Positions 43,482 through 52,609 are shown, counted from the first letter of the stretch. The stretch: DNA of 64,000 nt from Mycobacterium sp. (GCF_029961025.1 NZ_JASBVP010000005.1:186001-250000); one strand, 5' to 3'. The notes: generated from the sequence alone by a model not told the origin. Made by a program: numbers and translations.

Positions 43482-45493
43482 CAACATCGGCTACCACAGC
43501 TGCGGCTGTGACCTCATCGGCTGAGCCCTTCGGCGTCTCGCCGTCGATCGGCGACTCGTGCAAACGCATCTTTTTGGGAAAACCACTGACCACCGAGCAC
43601 CTGGAATCGGAGAGATTGTCCAATCCGGTGGCATTGGGCGCGTTTTCCCCCGACGCGATTTCCTCAACCGCCTACGGGCCTGAGCAGATGATGATCTCGT
43701 TGCTGCCGAGCGCCGGGTTGGCCGCGTTCGTGCTGGTGTTGCCGATCACCGGTGTCCTCTTGCTGGTTTTGGCGCTGGTGACCGCGTCATATCGGCAGGT
43801 CGTTATGGCCTACACCCGAGCCGGGGGCTCTTATGTGGTGGCGCGGGAGAATTTCGGTCCGCGGGTGGCGCAGGTCGCGGCCGCGGCGCTGCTGATCGAC
43901 TACGTGGTCACGGTGGCCGTGCAGTGTGCCGCGGGCACAATAGCGGTGGTGTCGGCGATACCCCAGCTGCGTCCCTACCATCTGGAAATCACCGTGGCCG
44001 CGGTGCTGCTGATCTGTTATGCCAACCTGCGCGGGATGCGGCAGTCCGGGCGGATGTTCGCGGTGTCGACCTACTCGTTTGTCATCATGCTCACGGTGAT
44101 GATCGCCGTCGGGGTGTTCCGCGAAGTCGTCTGGGGTTTACCGAAATACGATCCGGCGCACATCGCCGGAGCGGTGCCGGTTCATCAAGGCAGCGGGCTG
44201 GTGATGGGCGCGACGATTCTGGTGTTGCTGCGCGCTTTCGCCAACGGCGGCACGTCGCTGACCGGTGTCGAGGCGATTTCCAACGCGGTCAATTACATTC
44301 GCGAGCCACAGGGTGTTAATGCGCGTCGGATCCTCACCGCAATGGCCGGCATCCTCGGGTTTTTATTGGTGGGTGTGGTGTATCTGGTTCGTGCCACTCA
44401 CGCCACACCGTATGTCGCCGGGTATCCATCGATGCTCTCCGAGGTCGCCCGTGCGGTGTTCGGCGGCGGCGTGATCGGCAACAGCATGTATTTGCTCGTG
44501 CAGACCGCGAGCGCGGCGATCCTCTTCACGGGCGCGAACACCAGCTTCAGTGGTTTTCCGCCGATGGCGAGCTTTGTGGCCGAGGACCGTTTTCTGCCGC
44601 GACCGCTGACCAAGCGCGGACATCGTCTGCAGTTTTCCAACGGCATCATCACGCTGACCGCCTTGGCGGTGATACTGCTGCTAGTGACCGGTGGCAAGGT
44701 CCACGAACTGGTGCCGCTGTATGCGATCGGTGTGTTCACCGCGTTCGCGATGGCCGGCTATGGCATGGCCCGCCACCATGTCACACATCGCCGGTCGGGC
44801 TGGCGACGCCAGCTGGCGATCAACCTGGGCGCCGGAATCATCTCGACGATCGTGGTGGGGATCTTCGTGGTGGCCAAGTTCACCGAGGGGGCCTGGCTGA
44901 TCGTCGTGGTCTTCCCCCTGCTGGTGCTGGCATTGATGCGGCTCAACCGGCAGTACCGCGCCGAGGCAGCCGTCCTGGAGATGTCGCGCACCGAGCACCA
45001 GCGTCCGGAGTTGTGCAACTACGCGCGGCATCGGGTGTTCCTCTTCGTGGATTCGGTCGACCTCGCCGAGATCGAAGCGCTGAGCTACGCCAAAGACCTG
45101 CGCGCAGACGAGCTGACCGCGGTGCACTTCGTGGTGGATGCGGCCCACGCCGCGCAGTTGTGCGAGAGTTGGGGGGAGTTCGATGGCGACACCGCGCTGC
45201 GGGTGATCGACTGCCCGGATCGAAACGTTAGCCGGGCCGCACAAGAACTGGTCTTGCAGGTGCAAGACGAACAACCCGACACCAAGGTGACGGTGCTGTT
45301 GCCGCGTCGGGAATACCCGCCGCTGGTGGGCCGGCTGCTTCATGACGCGACGGCAGACAAGATGGCCCGGGCCGTCAGCCGCATCCCGGGTGCGACCGCA
45401 ATAATCGTGCCCTACGACATCGGGTCGCGGATAGCACGGGCGGTCCCCGAGGCTTGCGCGCAACAGGTCGCGCAGGAAATCGGCGCCGTGTAG
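43478..45493 (+). CDS. APC-superfamily (KimA/Rv2690c-like) transporter, copy 3, without the OB-fold
   Basis: 671 residues from GTG 43478, overlapping copy 2 by 4 bp. The transporter core (NPVALGAFSPDAISSTAYGP) and the cytoplasmic UspA-like domain (RHRVFLFVDSVDLAEIEALS, KVTVLLPRREYPPLVGR, VPYDIGSRIARAVP) are complete. The protein stops about 15 residues later; the OB-fold-like domain of copies 1 and 2 is absent. This shorter form is like Rv2690c in length (about 657 residues), which in M. tuberculosis lies beside the TrkA-type genes ceoB/ceoC. Potassium transport is inferred from that and from KimA. Confidence 0.85.
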   Translation: MTTSATTAAAVTSSAEPFGVSPSIGDSCKRIFLGKPLTTEHLESERLSNPVALGAFSPDAISSTAYGPEQMMISLLPSAGLAAFVLVLPITGVLLLVLALVTASYRQVVMAYTRAGGSYVVARENFGPRVAQVAAAALLIDYVVTVAVQCAAGTIAVVSAIPQLRPYHLEITVAAVLLICYANLRGMRQSGRMFAVSTYSFVIMLTVMIAVGVFREVVWGLPKYDPAHIAGAVPVHQGSGLVMGATILVLLRAFANGGTSLTGVEAISNAVNYIREPQGVNARRILTAMAGILGFLLVGVVYLVRATHATPYVAGYPSMLSEVARAVFGGGVIGNSMYLLVQTASAAILFTGANTSFSGFPPMASFVAEDRFLPRPLTKRGHRLQFSNGIITLTALAVILLLVTGGKVHELVPLYAIGVFTAFAMAGYGMARHHVTHRRSGWRRQLAINLGAGIISTIVVGIFVVAKFTEGAWLIVVVFPLLVLALMRLNRQYRAEAAVLEMSRTEHQRPELCNYARHRVFLFVDSVDLAEIEALSYAKDLRADELTAVHFVVDAAHAAQLCESWGEFDGDTALRVIDCPDRNVSRAAQELVLQVQDEQPDTKVTVLLPRREYPPLVGRLLHDATADKMARAVSRIPGATAIIVPYDIGSRIARAVPEACAQQVAQEIGAV

Positions 45494-45519
45494 ACGCGAA
45501 TCCTCGCACCGAAACCCTC

Positions 45520-45536
45520 GCCAGGCACGCCCTGGC
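45520..45536. terminator. hairpin after transporter copy 3
   Basis: GCCAGG-CACGC-CCTGGC followed by TTGT: a 6-bp stem 26 bp after the stop of copy 3 and upstream of the psuG promoter. A plausible intrinsic terminator separating the two units. Confidence 0.35.
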
Positions 45537-45589
45537 TTGTGGCCGGCCAGGCCGTTGCGCCACGCCGGGGTGCATTGTGCCCGGTCACG

Positions 45590-45595
45590 TAGGGT
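45590..45595 (+). promoter_or_regulatory. -10 hexamer, leaderless start of psuG
   Basis: TAGGGT lies 7 nt before GTG 45603, with no ribosome binding site. Confidence 0.45.
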
Positions 45596-45602
45596 GTAAG
45601 CC

Positions 45603-46517
45603 GTGCCTAGCCAGCTGCGGATTCATCCCGAAGTCGCGGACGCGCTGGCCGCCGGCAGGCCCGTCGTCGCGCTGGAGAGCACCATCATCAGTCACGGTCT
45701 ACCGCGTCCCGACAACCTCGGCATCGCGCGGGAGATCGAGCAGGCGGTGCGCTCCGGCGGGGCGGTGCCGGCCACGATTGCGATTATCGGCGGCCAGCCG
45801 CACATCGGCCTGGACGATGCGCTGCTACGACGCATCGCAGACGGCGACGCGGTGGTCAAGGTCGGTGTCCGCGATGCCGCGGCGCTAGCGGCCCGGGGCG
45901 GGGACGGGGCGACGACGGTCGCCTCGACCGCGCACTTCGCGGCGGCGGCGGGCATCACGGTTGTGGCCACCGGCGGGCTGGGGGGCGTGCACCGGGGGGC
46001 GCGCGACAGCTGGGACGAATCCGCTGATCTCATGACCCTTTCGCGGACCGGGGTGCTGGTGGTGTGCGCGGGTGTCAAATCGATCCTGGACGTCGCGGCC
46101 ACCCTGGAGCGGCTGGAGACTCTCAATATCGGGGTGATCGGCTACCGCACCGACCGGTTCCCCGGCTTTTATCTGGCCGACTCCGGTTACCCGATCGGCT
46201 GGCGGGTGGAGACGCCGGCACAGGCCGCCGAGGTGCTGCGCGCCCGCCGCCGGGTGGGCACCGACGGCTACGGGCTGGTATTGGCCAACCCGATCGCGGC
46301 CGACGAGGAGATGGACCGCGCGCTGCACGATCGGGTGCTCGCCGCCGGCCTGGCTGCCGCCGAGGCGAGCGGTGTGCGTGGCAAGGACGTCACCCCATTC
46401 CTGCTTGACTTTTTTCACCGGGAGACCCGCGGCGCGTCGGTGGCCGCCAACATCGCACTGGTGTTGTCCAATGCCCGGTTGGCCGCGGAGGTCGCCGCCG
46501 CGTACGCCGCTGCATAA
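45603..46517 (+). CDS. psuG: pseudouridine-5'-phosphate glycosidase
   Basis: 304 residues, matching PsuG (indigoidine synthase A family) in full. Landmarks are VALESTIISHGLPRPDN at the N-terminus, the conserved KVGVRDAAALAARGGDGATT segment, FATGGLGGVHRGA-type ATGGLGGVHRGARDSWDES, and GKDVTPFLLDF near the end. The enzyme splits or forms the C-C glycosidic bond of pseudouridine 5'-phosphate (uracil plus ribose-5-phosphate), using Mn2+. The usual partner, the kinase PsuK, is not next to it. It follows the transporters on the same strand but with its own -10. Confidence 0.94.
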   Translation: MPSQLRIHPEVADALAAGRPVVALESTIISHGLPRPDNLGIAREIEQAVRSGGAVPATIAIIGGQPHIGLDDALLRRIADGDAVVKVGVRDAAALAARGGDGATTVASTAHFAAAAGITVVATGGLGGVHRGARDSWDESADLMTLSRTGVLVVCAGVKSILDVAATLERLETLNIGVIGYRTDRFPGFYLADSGYPIGWRVETPAQAAEVLRARRRVGTDGYGLVLANPIAADEEMDRALHDRVLAAGLAAAEASGVRGKDVTPFLLDFFHRETRGASVAANIALVLSNARLAAEVAAAYAAA

Positions 46518-46566
46518 TTGGCAAAATTCTGCATAATTGGCAAAATTCTGCATAATTGGCAAAATT
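46510..46566. repeat. three tandem copies of a 19-bp AT-rich repeat
   Basis: CTGCATAATTGGCAAAATT occurs three times without gap (46510-46528, 46529-46547, 46548-46566). The first copy includes the psuG stop codon. It is strikingly AT-rich against its surroundings. The remaining 204 bp to the next gene hold nothing I recognise. Confidence 0.85.
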
Positions 46567-46770
46567 GTTGTGTTGACTGCGGGTTCGGCGTTGATGCGCC
46601 ATCGCGCTGTTGTCGACAGGTGCGGCGGCGCAGGTAATTGGTCGGTAGGCAGACACCCGACCAGAAGCAACAGGCGACTTTCCCCGACCTTGACAAATAC
46701 CGCGACGACGAACTGGCCTAGGTTGCGACCGCCGCACGACTGCGACAGTCAAGACACCAGGTTCCGGGGC

Positions 46771-48366
46771 TCAACGATCGGTTGCCCGCAGGCTAAGCGA
46801 AAACAGCAGCCGCACATCCGGATCGGCCAATGACGTTGACAGCAGTTTCTCGATCCGGCGCACCCGATAACGCACCGTGTTGGAGTGGACATGCAGCTGC
46901 CGGGCGGCGGCCGCGATATCTCCGAAGCTGTCCAAGTAGGCTCGCAGCGTCTCGGCCAGCACCGGGTTGGCCGCCCGCAGATCGCGGATCCGTGGGTCGA
47001 TCAGCCGCTCGTCGGCACCCACCATCGTCACGATCTCGTCGAGCAGCACGGCGGTGCGCGCCTCGGCCGGTGAGCTCACCTGACCGATGGACATCGGGTG
47101 GCGCTCAGCGCTGTCCAGCACCCGGTCGACCTCTTTGCGCGCCGCCGCCGCCCCGGTCAGCCCGGTGATCGGGGCGGCGATGACAGCCCGTAGCTCGACA
47201 CCCAGCTCGCTGCGCAGCGCCGCGATGGTGCCGCGGATCCACGAGGTCACCGACCGGGAATTCGCGGCCTGCGGCAGCAGCACATACACCCGTGAGCCTT
47301 TCGAGGCGACTTGGGCATCACCACGAAAAGCGCTGGCGCTCAATGCCAAGACATCGGTCAACCCCACTCGGTGATCGGCGGTGTCGAAACCGATCACCGC
47401 GGCCGTCCCATCGGCGGCGATGCCGAGTTCGCGGGCGATGAGCGCAGAGCTCTCCGCAGGCGAGCCGCCGTCGGCCGGATCCGGGTCACGCAGCCCCAAC
47501 AGTTGCTGCACCCGCAGCGCAGCTATCGAGGGCCGGGTCGCCAGCCGCGACATGATGCGGGCCGCCAGCACCGCGGCTCCACGCAACATCTCCTCGGCGT
47601 CCTCGGCCAGCGGTCGCGAGCCCTGCTGGACCCAGATGGTGCCGGCGAACACCGGTGCGCGGCGGGAGTCCGGCGGGGGATGGTGAATTCCGATCGCCAG
47701 CCGCGGCCGCAACCCCAGCTCGGGTCGCTCCGCGACGTGGATTACCCGACCGCTGGTTCGCAGCGCCTCGAAGATGCCCCACTGCGCAATCCATTCCAGA
47801 TGCTCGGGTGGGCCGGCGCGACCCAGGATGGACAGCCGGCGCAACTCATCGGCCTCGTCGTTGGAGGCCGAATACGCAAGCACATGCGACTGTTCGTCCT
47901 CGATGCTGACCATCCCGTGGATGCGGTCGGCCAAAGACTGTGCCAGACCGAACAGGTCGGTTCCCGAGTCGGTCAGCGGGTCGGTGCGGCGATGCTCGAG
48001 CACATGGTTGACCAGCCGGTAAAGCCGCTCCCAGCGGGCCCGCGGCTCCACGGCCACCACCGCGGTCCCGGCCATCGCCGCCCTGGCCACCAGCTCATCT
48101 GAGGGCTGCTTGACGAAGATGGCCACCGGGAGCTGCCCACCCGGTTTAGCGATCCATTCCAGCGCCTCGGCGTCGGTGACACCAAGGAGAAAGAAGACAT
48201 CGGCCGAGTCTGCGCCGGAAGCCAGGCCCAGCCGCAGATCGTCGGAATCCACCAGCGCCGCCGACGCCACCGGCAGGTCCAGGCCGCGGGGGGCATCCAC
48301 CAGGCTGACCATGGTGGCGTCCAACGCGAGCAGCAGCTGACCCAACCCGACCCCGACTGCCCGCAT
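46771..48366 (-). CDS. pruC: PucR/CdaR-family transcriptional activator of proline catabolism
   Basis: 531 residues. The C-terminal PucR HTH_30 is clear: YLDSFGDIAAAARQLHVHSN, TVRYRVRRIEKLLSTSL. The middle is a GGDEF-like CdaR domain (TAAVIGFDTADHRVGLTDVL). It matches Rv1186c, the activator of the proline dehydrogenase/P5C dehydrogenase genes known as PruC. It is divergent from these genes across 83 bp. Start choices are ATG 48366 or TTG 48375; the TATCGT hexamer (minus, 48380-48385) would leave a short leader with the ATG. Confidence 0.9.
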   Translation of the reverse strand: MRAVGVGLGQLLLALDATMVSLVDAPRGLDLPVASAALVDSDDLRLGLASGADSADVFFLLGVTDAEALEWIAKPGGQLPVAIFVKQPSDELVARAAMAGTAVVAVEPRARWERLYRLVNHVLEHRRTDPLTDSGTDLFGLAQSLADRIHGMVSIEDEQSHVLAYSASNDEADELRRLSILGRAGPPEHLEWIAQWGIFEALRTSGRVIHVAERPELGLRPRLAIGIHHPPPDSRRAPVFAGTIWVQQGSRPLAEDAEEMLRGAAVLAARIMSRLATRPSIAALRVQQLLGLRDPDPADGGSPAESSALIARELGIAADGTAAVIGFDTADHRVGLTDVLALSASAFRGDAQVASKGSRVYVLLPQAANSRSVTSWIRGTIAALRSELGVELRAVIAAPITGLTGAAAARKEVDRVLDSAERHPMSIGQVSSPAEARTAVLLDEIVTMVGADERLIDPRIRDLRAANPVLAETLRAYLDSFGDIAAAARQLHVHSNTVRYRVRRIEKLLSTSLADPDVRLLFSLSLRATDR

Positions 48367-48367
48367 A

Positions 48368-48414
48368 TTGTCCAAGCATACGATAGCTACCTATAAACCT
48401 TGTCCGATCAGACA
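48368..48414. promoter_or_regulatory. candidate activator-binding region between pruC and pruA
   Basis: TTGTCC occurs at 48368-48373 and 48400-48405, 32 bp apart (about three helical turns), and the second copy is part of the inverted repeat TGTC-N6-GACA (48401-48414). This is the divergent control region of the proline genes; a binding site for PruC is inferred only. Confidence 0.35.
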
Positions 48415-48449
48415 GCCAGTTTGGCGTTTGCGCGCGCGATCCTGACAGC

Positions 48450-50081
48450 ATGGACGCGATCACCGAGGTACCCCTGCCTTTCAACGAGCCGGTCCGCGAA
48501 TACGCACCGCGGTCCCCCGAACGCGCCCGGGTGCGCACCGCCCTGGCCGCGCTGGCCGCCGAGCCGATCGATCTGCCCCATGTCATCGCCGGCGAGCACC
48601 GGATGGGCGCCGGGCAACGCATCGATGTGGTGCAGCCGCATCGGCATGCCGCAACACTGGGCACGCTGACCAACGCCACCCACGCCGACGCCGCGGCCGC
48701 TATCGAAGCCGCAATGGAAGCCAAACAACATTGGGCGGCCACACCGTTCGACGAGCGTGCTGCGGTCTTCTTGCGTGCCGCCGATCTGCTGACCGGTCCG
48801 TGGCGGGAAAAGATGGTCGCCGCAACCATGCTCGGCCAGTCCAAGTCGGTCTATCAGGCCGAGATCGACGCGGCGTGCGAACTCGCCGATTTCTGGCGGT
48901 TCAACGTGGCGTTCGCCCGTCAGCTTCTCGCGCAGCAGCCGATCAGTCCCCGGGGGCAGTGGAATCGTATCGACTACCGACCGCTGGATGGGTTCATCTA
49001 CGCGATCACGCCGTTCAATTTCTCGGCTATCGCCGGTAACCTGCCCACCGCACCCGCGCTGATGGGTAACACCGTGGTGTGGAAACCGTCGATCACCCAG
49101 ACGCTGGCGGCGTATCTGACGATGCGGTTGCTGGAAACCGCCGGGCTGCCGCCCGGCGTGATCAATATGGTCACCGGCGATGGGTACGCAGTTTCAGATG
49201 TGGCCCTTAGTGATTCGCGGCTAGCCGGCATTCACTTCACCGGCTCGGCCGCTACCTTCCAACACCTGTGGCAGCAGGTAGGCGCCAATGTCGGTCGCTA
49301 CCTCAGCTATCCTCGGGTGGTCGGGGAGACCGGCGGCAAAGACTTCGTGGTGGCCCACGCCTCGGCGCGGCCAGATGTGCTGCGCACCGCGCTGATCCGG
49401 GGGGCGTTCGAGTATCAGGGGCAAAAGTGCTCGGCGGCATCGCGTGCGTTCATCGCGCAGTCGGTGTGGCAGCGGATGGGCGATGAATTCCTCGATGCGG
49501 CCGCGGCGCTACGCTACGGCGACGTCACCGACTTGTCCAACTTCGGCGGCGCGCTGATCGATGAGCGTGCCTTCGCCAAAAACGTCAACGCTATCGAGCG
49601 CGCGAAAGGGACTGCCGGTATCACCATCGCTGTCGGTGGTGAATATGACGACAGCGTCGGCTATTTCGTTCGGCCCACCGTGTTGCTGGGCGACGATCCG
49701 TCCGATGAGGCATTCTCGACGGAGTATTTCGGGCCGATCCTGTCGGTGCACATTTACCCCGACGAGCACTACGAGCGGATCCTCGAGGTCATCGACATCG
49801 GGTCGCGCTATGCGCTGACCGGCGCCGTCATCGCCGAAGACCGCGGCGCGGTTGCGGCCGCGCAAGAGCGGCTGCGCTTTGCGGCCGGAAACTTCTACAT
49901 CAACGACAAGCCGACCGGCGCCGTGGTCGGTCAGCAGCCGTTCGGTGGTTCACGCGGATCGGGGACCAACGATAAGGCCGGGTCGATGCTGAATCTGATG
50001 CGCTGGACGTCGGCGCGTTCGATCAAGGAGACGTTCGTCCCGCCGACCGAGCACACCTACCCGCACCTGGCCGCCGAGTGA
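48450..50081 (+). CDS. rocA: L-glutamate gamma-semialdehyde (1-pyrroline-5-carboxylate) dehydrogenase
   Basis: 543 residues, ALDH superfamily, matching Rv1187 (RocA/PruA). It oxidises glutamate semialdehyde to glutamate with NAD+, the second step of proline breakdown. The catalytic Cys is in YQGQKCSAASRAF, and the general-base Glu is in VVGETGGKDF. FTGSAATF and the C-terminal PFGGSRGSGTNDKAG are family motifs. The stop overlaps the proline dehydrogenase start, so the two enzymes are coupled, which fits channelling of the toxic intermediate. Confidence 0.96.
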   Translation: MDAITEVPLPFNEPVREYAPRSPERARVRTALAALAAEPIDLPHVIAGEHRMGAGQRIDVVQPHRHAATLGTLTNATHADAAAAIEAAMEAKQHWAATPFDERAAVFLRAADLLTGPWREKMVAATMLGQSKSVYQAEIDAACELADFWRFNVAFARQLLAQQPISPRGQWNRIDYRPLDGFIYAITPFNFSAIAGNLPTAPALMGNTVVWKPSITQTLAAYLTMRLLETAGLPPGVINMVTGDGYAVSDVALSDSRLAGIHFTGSAATFQHLWQQVGANVGRYLSYPRVVGETGGKDFVVAHASARPDVLRTALIRGAFEYQGQKCSAASRAFIAQSVWQRMGDEFLDAAAALRYGDVTDLSNFGGALIDERAFAKNVNAIERAKGTAGITIAVGGEYDDSVGYFVRPTVLLGDDPSDEAFSTEYFGPILSVHIYPDEHYERILEVIDIGSRYALTGAVIAEDRGAVAAAQERLRFAAGNFYINDKPTGAVVGQQPFGGSRGSGTNDKAGSMLNLMRWTSARSIKETFVPPTEHTYPHLAAE

Positions 50082-51049
50082 TGTTGGAATTGTTCGCCAG
50101 CACCGCACGACCGGCGATCCTGGCAGCCAGCCGGTCGGAAAGGCTGCGTCGCGCCGCCGAACGAATGCCGGTGACCCGCAAGGTGGTGCGCAGATTCGTG
50201 GCGGGGGAAAGCATCGACGCGGTGCTGGAAAGCATAGCGGGACTGCGGAAGTCGGGCCGTTACATCAGCGTCGACTATTTAGGCGAGGAGACCACCGATC
50301 GCGACGGCGCCAACGCGGCGGTTCAGGTCTATCTGGAGGTGGTCGACGCGCTGGGGCGGTGCGGCGGCGCCGACCGCAATGGCGTGCGGCCGCTGGAGGT
50401 GTCACTGAAGCTCTCCGCGGTGGGGCAGGCGCTTCGCCGTGACGGCGAGAAGATAGCCCGGGAGAACGTGTCCGCGATTTGCGCTGCGGCGCAGCGCGTC
50501 GGTGTGTGGGTGACGGTGGACGCGGAAAGCTCCGCCACCACGGATTCGACGCTGTCGATCTTCCGCGAACTGCGGGCCGACTTCCCGTGGCTGGGCTTGG
50601 CTTTGCAGGCGTACCTGCACCGTACGCTCGCCGATTGTGAGGAATTCGCCGCCGCCGGTGCACGAATCCGGTTGGTCAAGGGTGCTTACGACGAGCCCGC
50701 CGCGGTCGCCTATCGTGAGCGGAGCGCCGTCACCGCAGCGTATCTGCGCTGTCTTCGGGTGCTGATGGCCGGCTCGGGCTATCCGATGGTGGCGTCGCAT
50801 GACCCGGCCGTGATCGATGCCGTGCCGGCACTTGCTGTAGAATGTGGGCGCACTGCTGAGGATTTCGAGTATCAGATGCTGTATGGCATCCGCGACGCCG
50901 AGCAGCGGCGGCTGGTCGGCGCCGGGTACTCGGTGCGAGTGTATGTGCCCTTCGGCACCCAGTGGTACGGATATTTCGTGCGGCGGCTGGCCGAGCGGCC
51001 GGCGAACTTGGCGTTCTTCTGGCAGGCGCTGACGGAACGGTGGCGGTGA
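50078..51049 (+). CDS. pruB: proline dehydrogenase, monofunctional
   Basis: 323 residues, matching Rv1188. FAD-dependent TIM barrel: LEVSLKLSAVGQ, DAESSATTDSTLS, LALQAYLHRT, RLVKGAYDEP and the C-terminal VRVYVPFGTQWYGYFVRRLAERPAN, which binds proline carboxylate through the RR pair. It oxidises proline to pyrroline-5-carboxylate and passes electrons to the quinone pool. Start at GTG 50078 (overlapping the previous stop) or ATG 50081. Regulated with rocA by the upstream activator. Confidence 0.94.
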   Translation: MMLELFASTARPAILAASRSERLRRAAERMPVTRKVVRRFVAGESIDAVLESIAGLRKSGRYISVDYLGEETTDRDGANAAVQVYLEVVDALGRCGGADRNGVRPLEVSLKLSAVGQALRRDGEKIARENVSAICAAAQRVGVWVTVDAESSATTDSTLSIFRELRADFPWLGLALQAYLHRTLADCEEFAAAGARIRLVKGAYDEPAAVAYRERSAVTAAYLRCLRVLMAGSGYPMVASHDPAVIDAVPALAVECGRTAEDFEYQMLYGIRDAEQRRLVGAGYSVRVYVPFGTQWYGYFVRRLAERPANLAFFWQALTERWR

Positions 51050-51155
51050 GGCTGGTGATGTGCGTTCCTGTTTCGGGCGCGGTGGGCGCCCAGGTGAAGC
51101 GGCGGGCGCAATGACCCCGGTGGCGCCGCGGAAGGCGGACGGTAACCTCGCTGGC

Positions 51156-52580
51156 ATGCTGCTGACCTCCTTGAATCCCTCGGCGGCAACCGCCGGACGT
51201 GACCTTGCCGACGCTGTTCGCATTGGTGACGTCACGCTGAGCCGCAGCGATCTGGTCGGGGCCGCGATGTCGGTTGCCGAGCGGGTCGACGGTGTGCAGC
51301 GGGTTGCTGTGCTGGCCACACCCACGGTGGCCACGGTGCTGGCGATCACCGGCTGTCTGATGGCCGGTGTGGTTGCGGTCCCGGTGCCCGACGAAGTCGG
51401 CGTGGCCGAACGGCGGCACATCCTGTCCGACTCCGGGGCCCAGGCTTGGCTGGGGGAGCGCCCTGCGCAAGGAGAAACGGAGGGAGAAGACCTGCCCCAT
51501 ATCCCGGTACGGCTGCGGGCCAGCTCCTCGCACAGTTACCCGGAGCCGTCCGCGGACGCCACCGCGCTGGTGATCTACACATCGGGCACCACCGGTCCAC
51601 CGAAAGGGGTGCAGCTGAGCCGGCGGGCGATCGCCGCGGACCTGGACGCGCTGGCGCAGGCCTGGCAGTGGGCCGCCGAGGACACCTTGGTCCACGGGCT
51701 TCCGCTGTTTCACGTGCACGGCTTGGTGTTGGGCCTGCTCGGGTCACTTCGTATCGGAAACCGCTTCGTGCACACCGGAAAACCCACACCGATCGAGTAT
51801 GCGCGGGCCGCTGCTGCCGGCGGTGGCACGCTGTATTTCGGTGTCCCGACGGTGTGGTCGCGGGTGGTGGCCGACCCGGCGGCGGCCCGGGAGCTGCGTT
51901 CGGCGCGGTTGCTGGTTTCCGGAAGCGCCCCGCTTCCGGTTCCGGTGTTCGAGCGACTGGCGCGGCTGACCGGTCACGCCCCGGTGGAACGGTACGGCAC
52001 CACCGAATCGCTGATCACGCTGTCCACCCGTGCGGACGGCGAGCGCCGCCCGGGCTGGGTCGGTCTGCCGCTGACCGGTGTGCAGACCCGGCTGCTCGAC
52101 GACGCCGGAGCCGAGGTTGCGCATGACGGCAAGACCGTCGGGCGGCTGCAGGTTCGGGGCCCCACGCTGTTCGACGGGTACCTCAACCGTCCGGGAGCCA
52201 CCGCCGAAGCGTTCGACGCCGGCGGCTGGTATCGAACCGGTGATGTCGCGGTGGTCGATAGTGGTGGCATGCACCGCATCGTGGGGCGCGAGTCGGTCGA
52301 CCTGATCAAGTCGGGGGGATATCGGATCGGCGCCGGGGAAATCGAGACGGCGCTGCTCGGGCATCCGGGGGTGGCGGAGGTGGCGGTCGTCGGCCTGCCC
52401 GACGAGGATCTCGGTCAGCGAATCGTCGCGTTCGTCGTTGGGGACGCCCGACCGAATGATTTGATTTCCTTTGTAGCTCAACAGCTCTCGTTGCACAAGC
52501 GCCCGCGTGAGGTGCGGATCGTAGATTCGTTGCCACGCAACCCGATGGGTAAGGTGCTCAAAAAGGAGCTGATGGCATAG
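51156..52580 (+). CDS. fadD36: acyl-CoA synthetase FadD36
   Basis: 474 residues, matching Rv1193 closely, apart from a slightly longer variable stretch at GERPAQGETEGEDLPH. ANL superfamily: P-loop ALVIYTSGTTGPPKG, VERYGTTES, the hinge/core GWYRTGDVAVVD and the C-terminal lysine in NPMGKVLKKEL. It activates a carboxylic acid with ATP and CoA. ATG 51156 starts the conserved MLLTSLNP; the upstream in-frame extension to 51060 is not conserved. sigI and Rv1190-1192, which precede it in M. tuberculosis, are missing, so it follows proline dehydrogenase directly. Confidence 0.94.
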   Translation: MLLTSLNPSAATAGRDLADAVRIGDVTLSRSDLVGAAMSVAERVDGVQRVAVLATPTVATVLAITGCLMAGVVAVPVPDEVGVAERRHILSDSGAQAWLGERPAQGETEGEDLPHIPVRLRASSSHSYPEPSADATALVIYTSGTTGPPKGVQLSRRAIAADLDALAQAWQWAAEDTLVHGLPLFHVHGLVLGLLGSLRIGNRFVHTGKPTPIEYARAAAAGGGTLYFGVPTVWSRVVADPAAARELRSARLLVSGSAPLPVPVFERLARLTGHAPVERYGTTESLITLSTRADGERRPGWVGLPLTGVQTRLLDDAGAEVAHDGKTVGRLQVRGPTLFDGYLNRPGATAEAFDAGGWYRTGDVAVVDSGGMHRIVGRESVDLIKSGGYRIGAGEIETALLGHPGVAEVAVVGLPDEDLGQRIVAFVVGDARPNDLISFVAQQLSLHKRPREVRIVDSLPRNPMGKVLKKELMA

Positions 52581-52609
52581 GGCAACCGGTCGTGCTCATC
52601 CGCCGGTTG

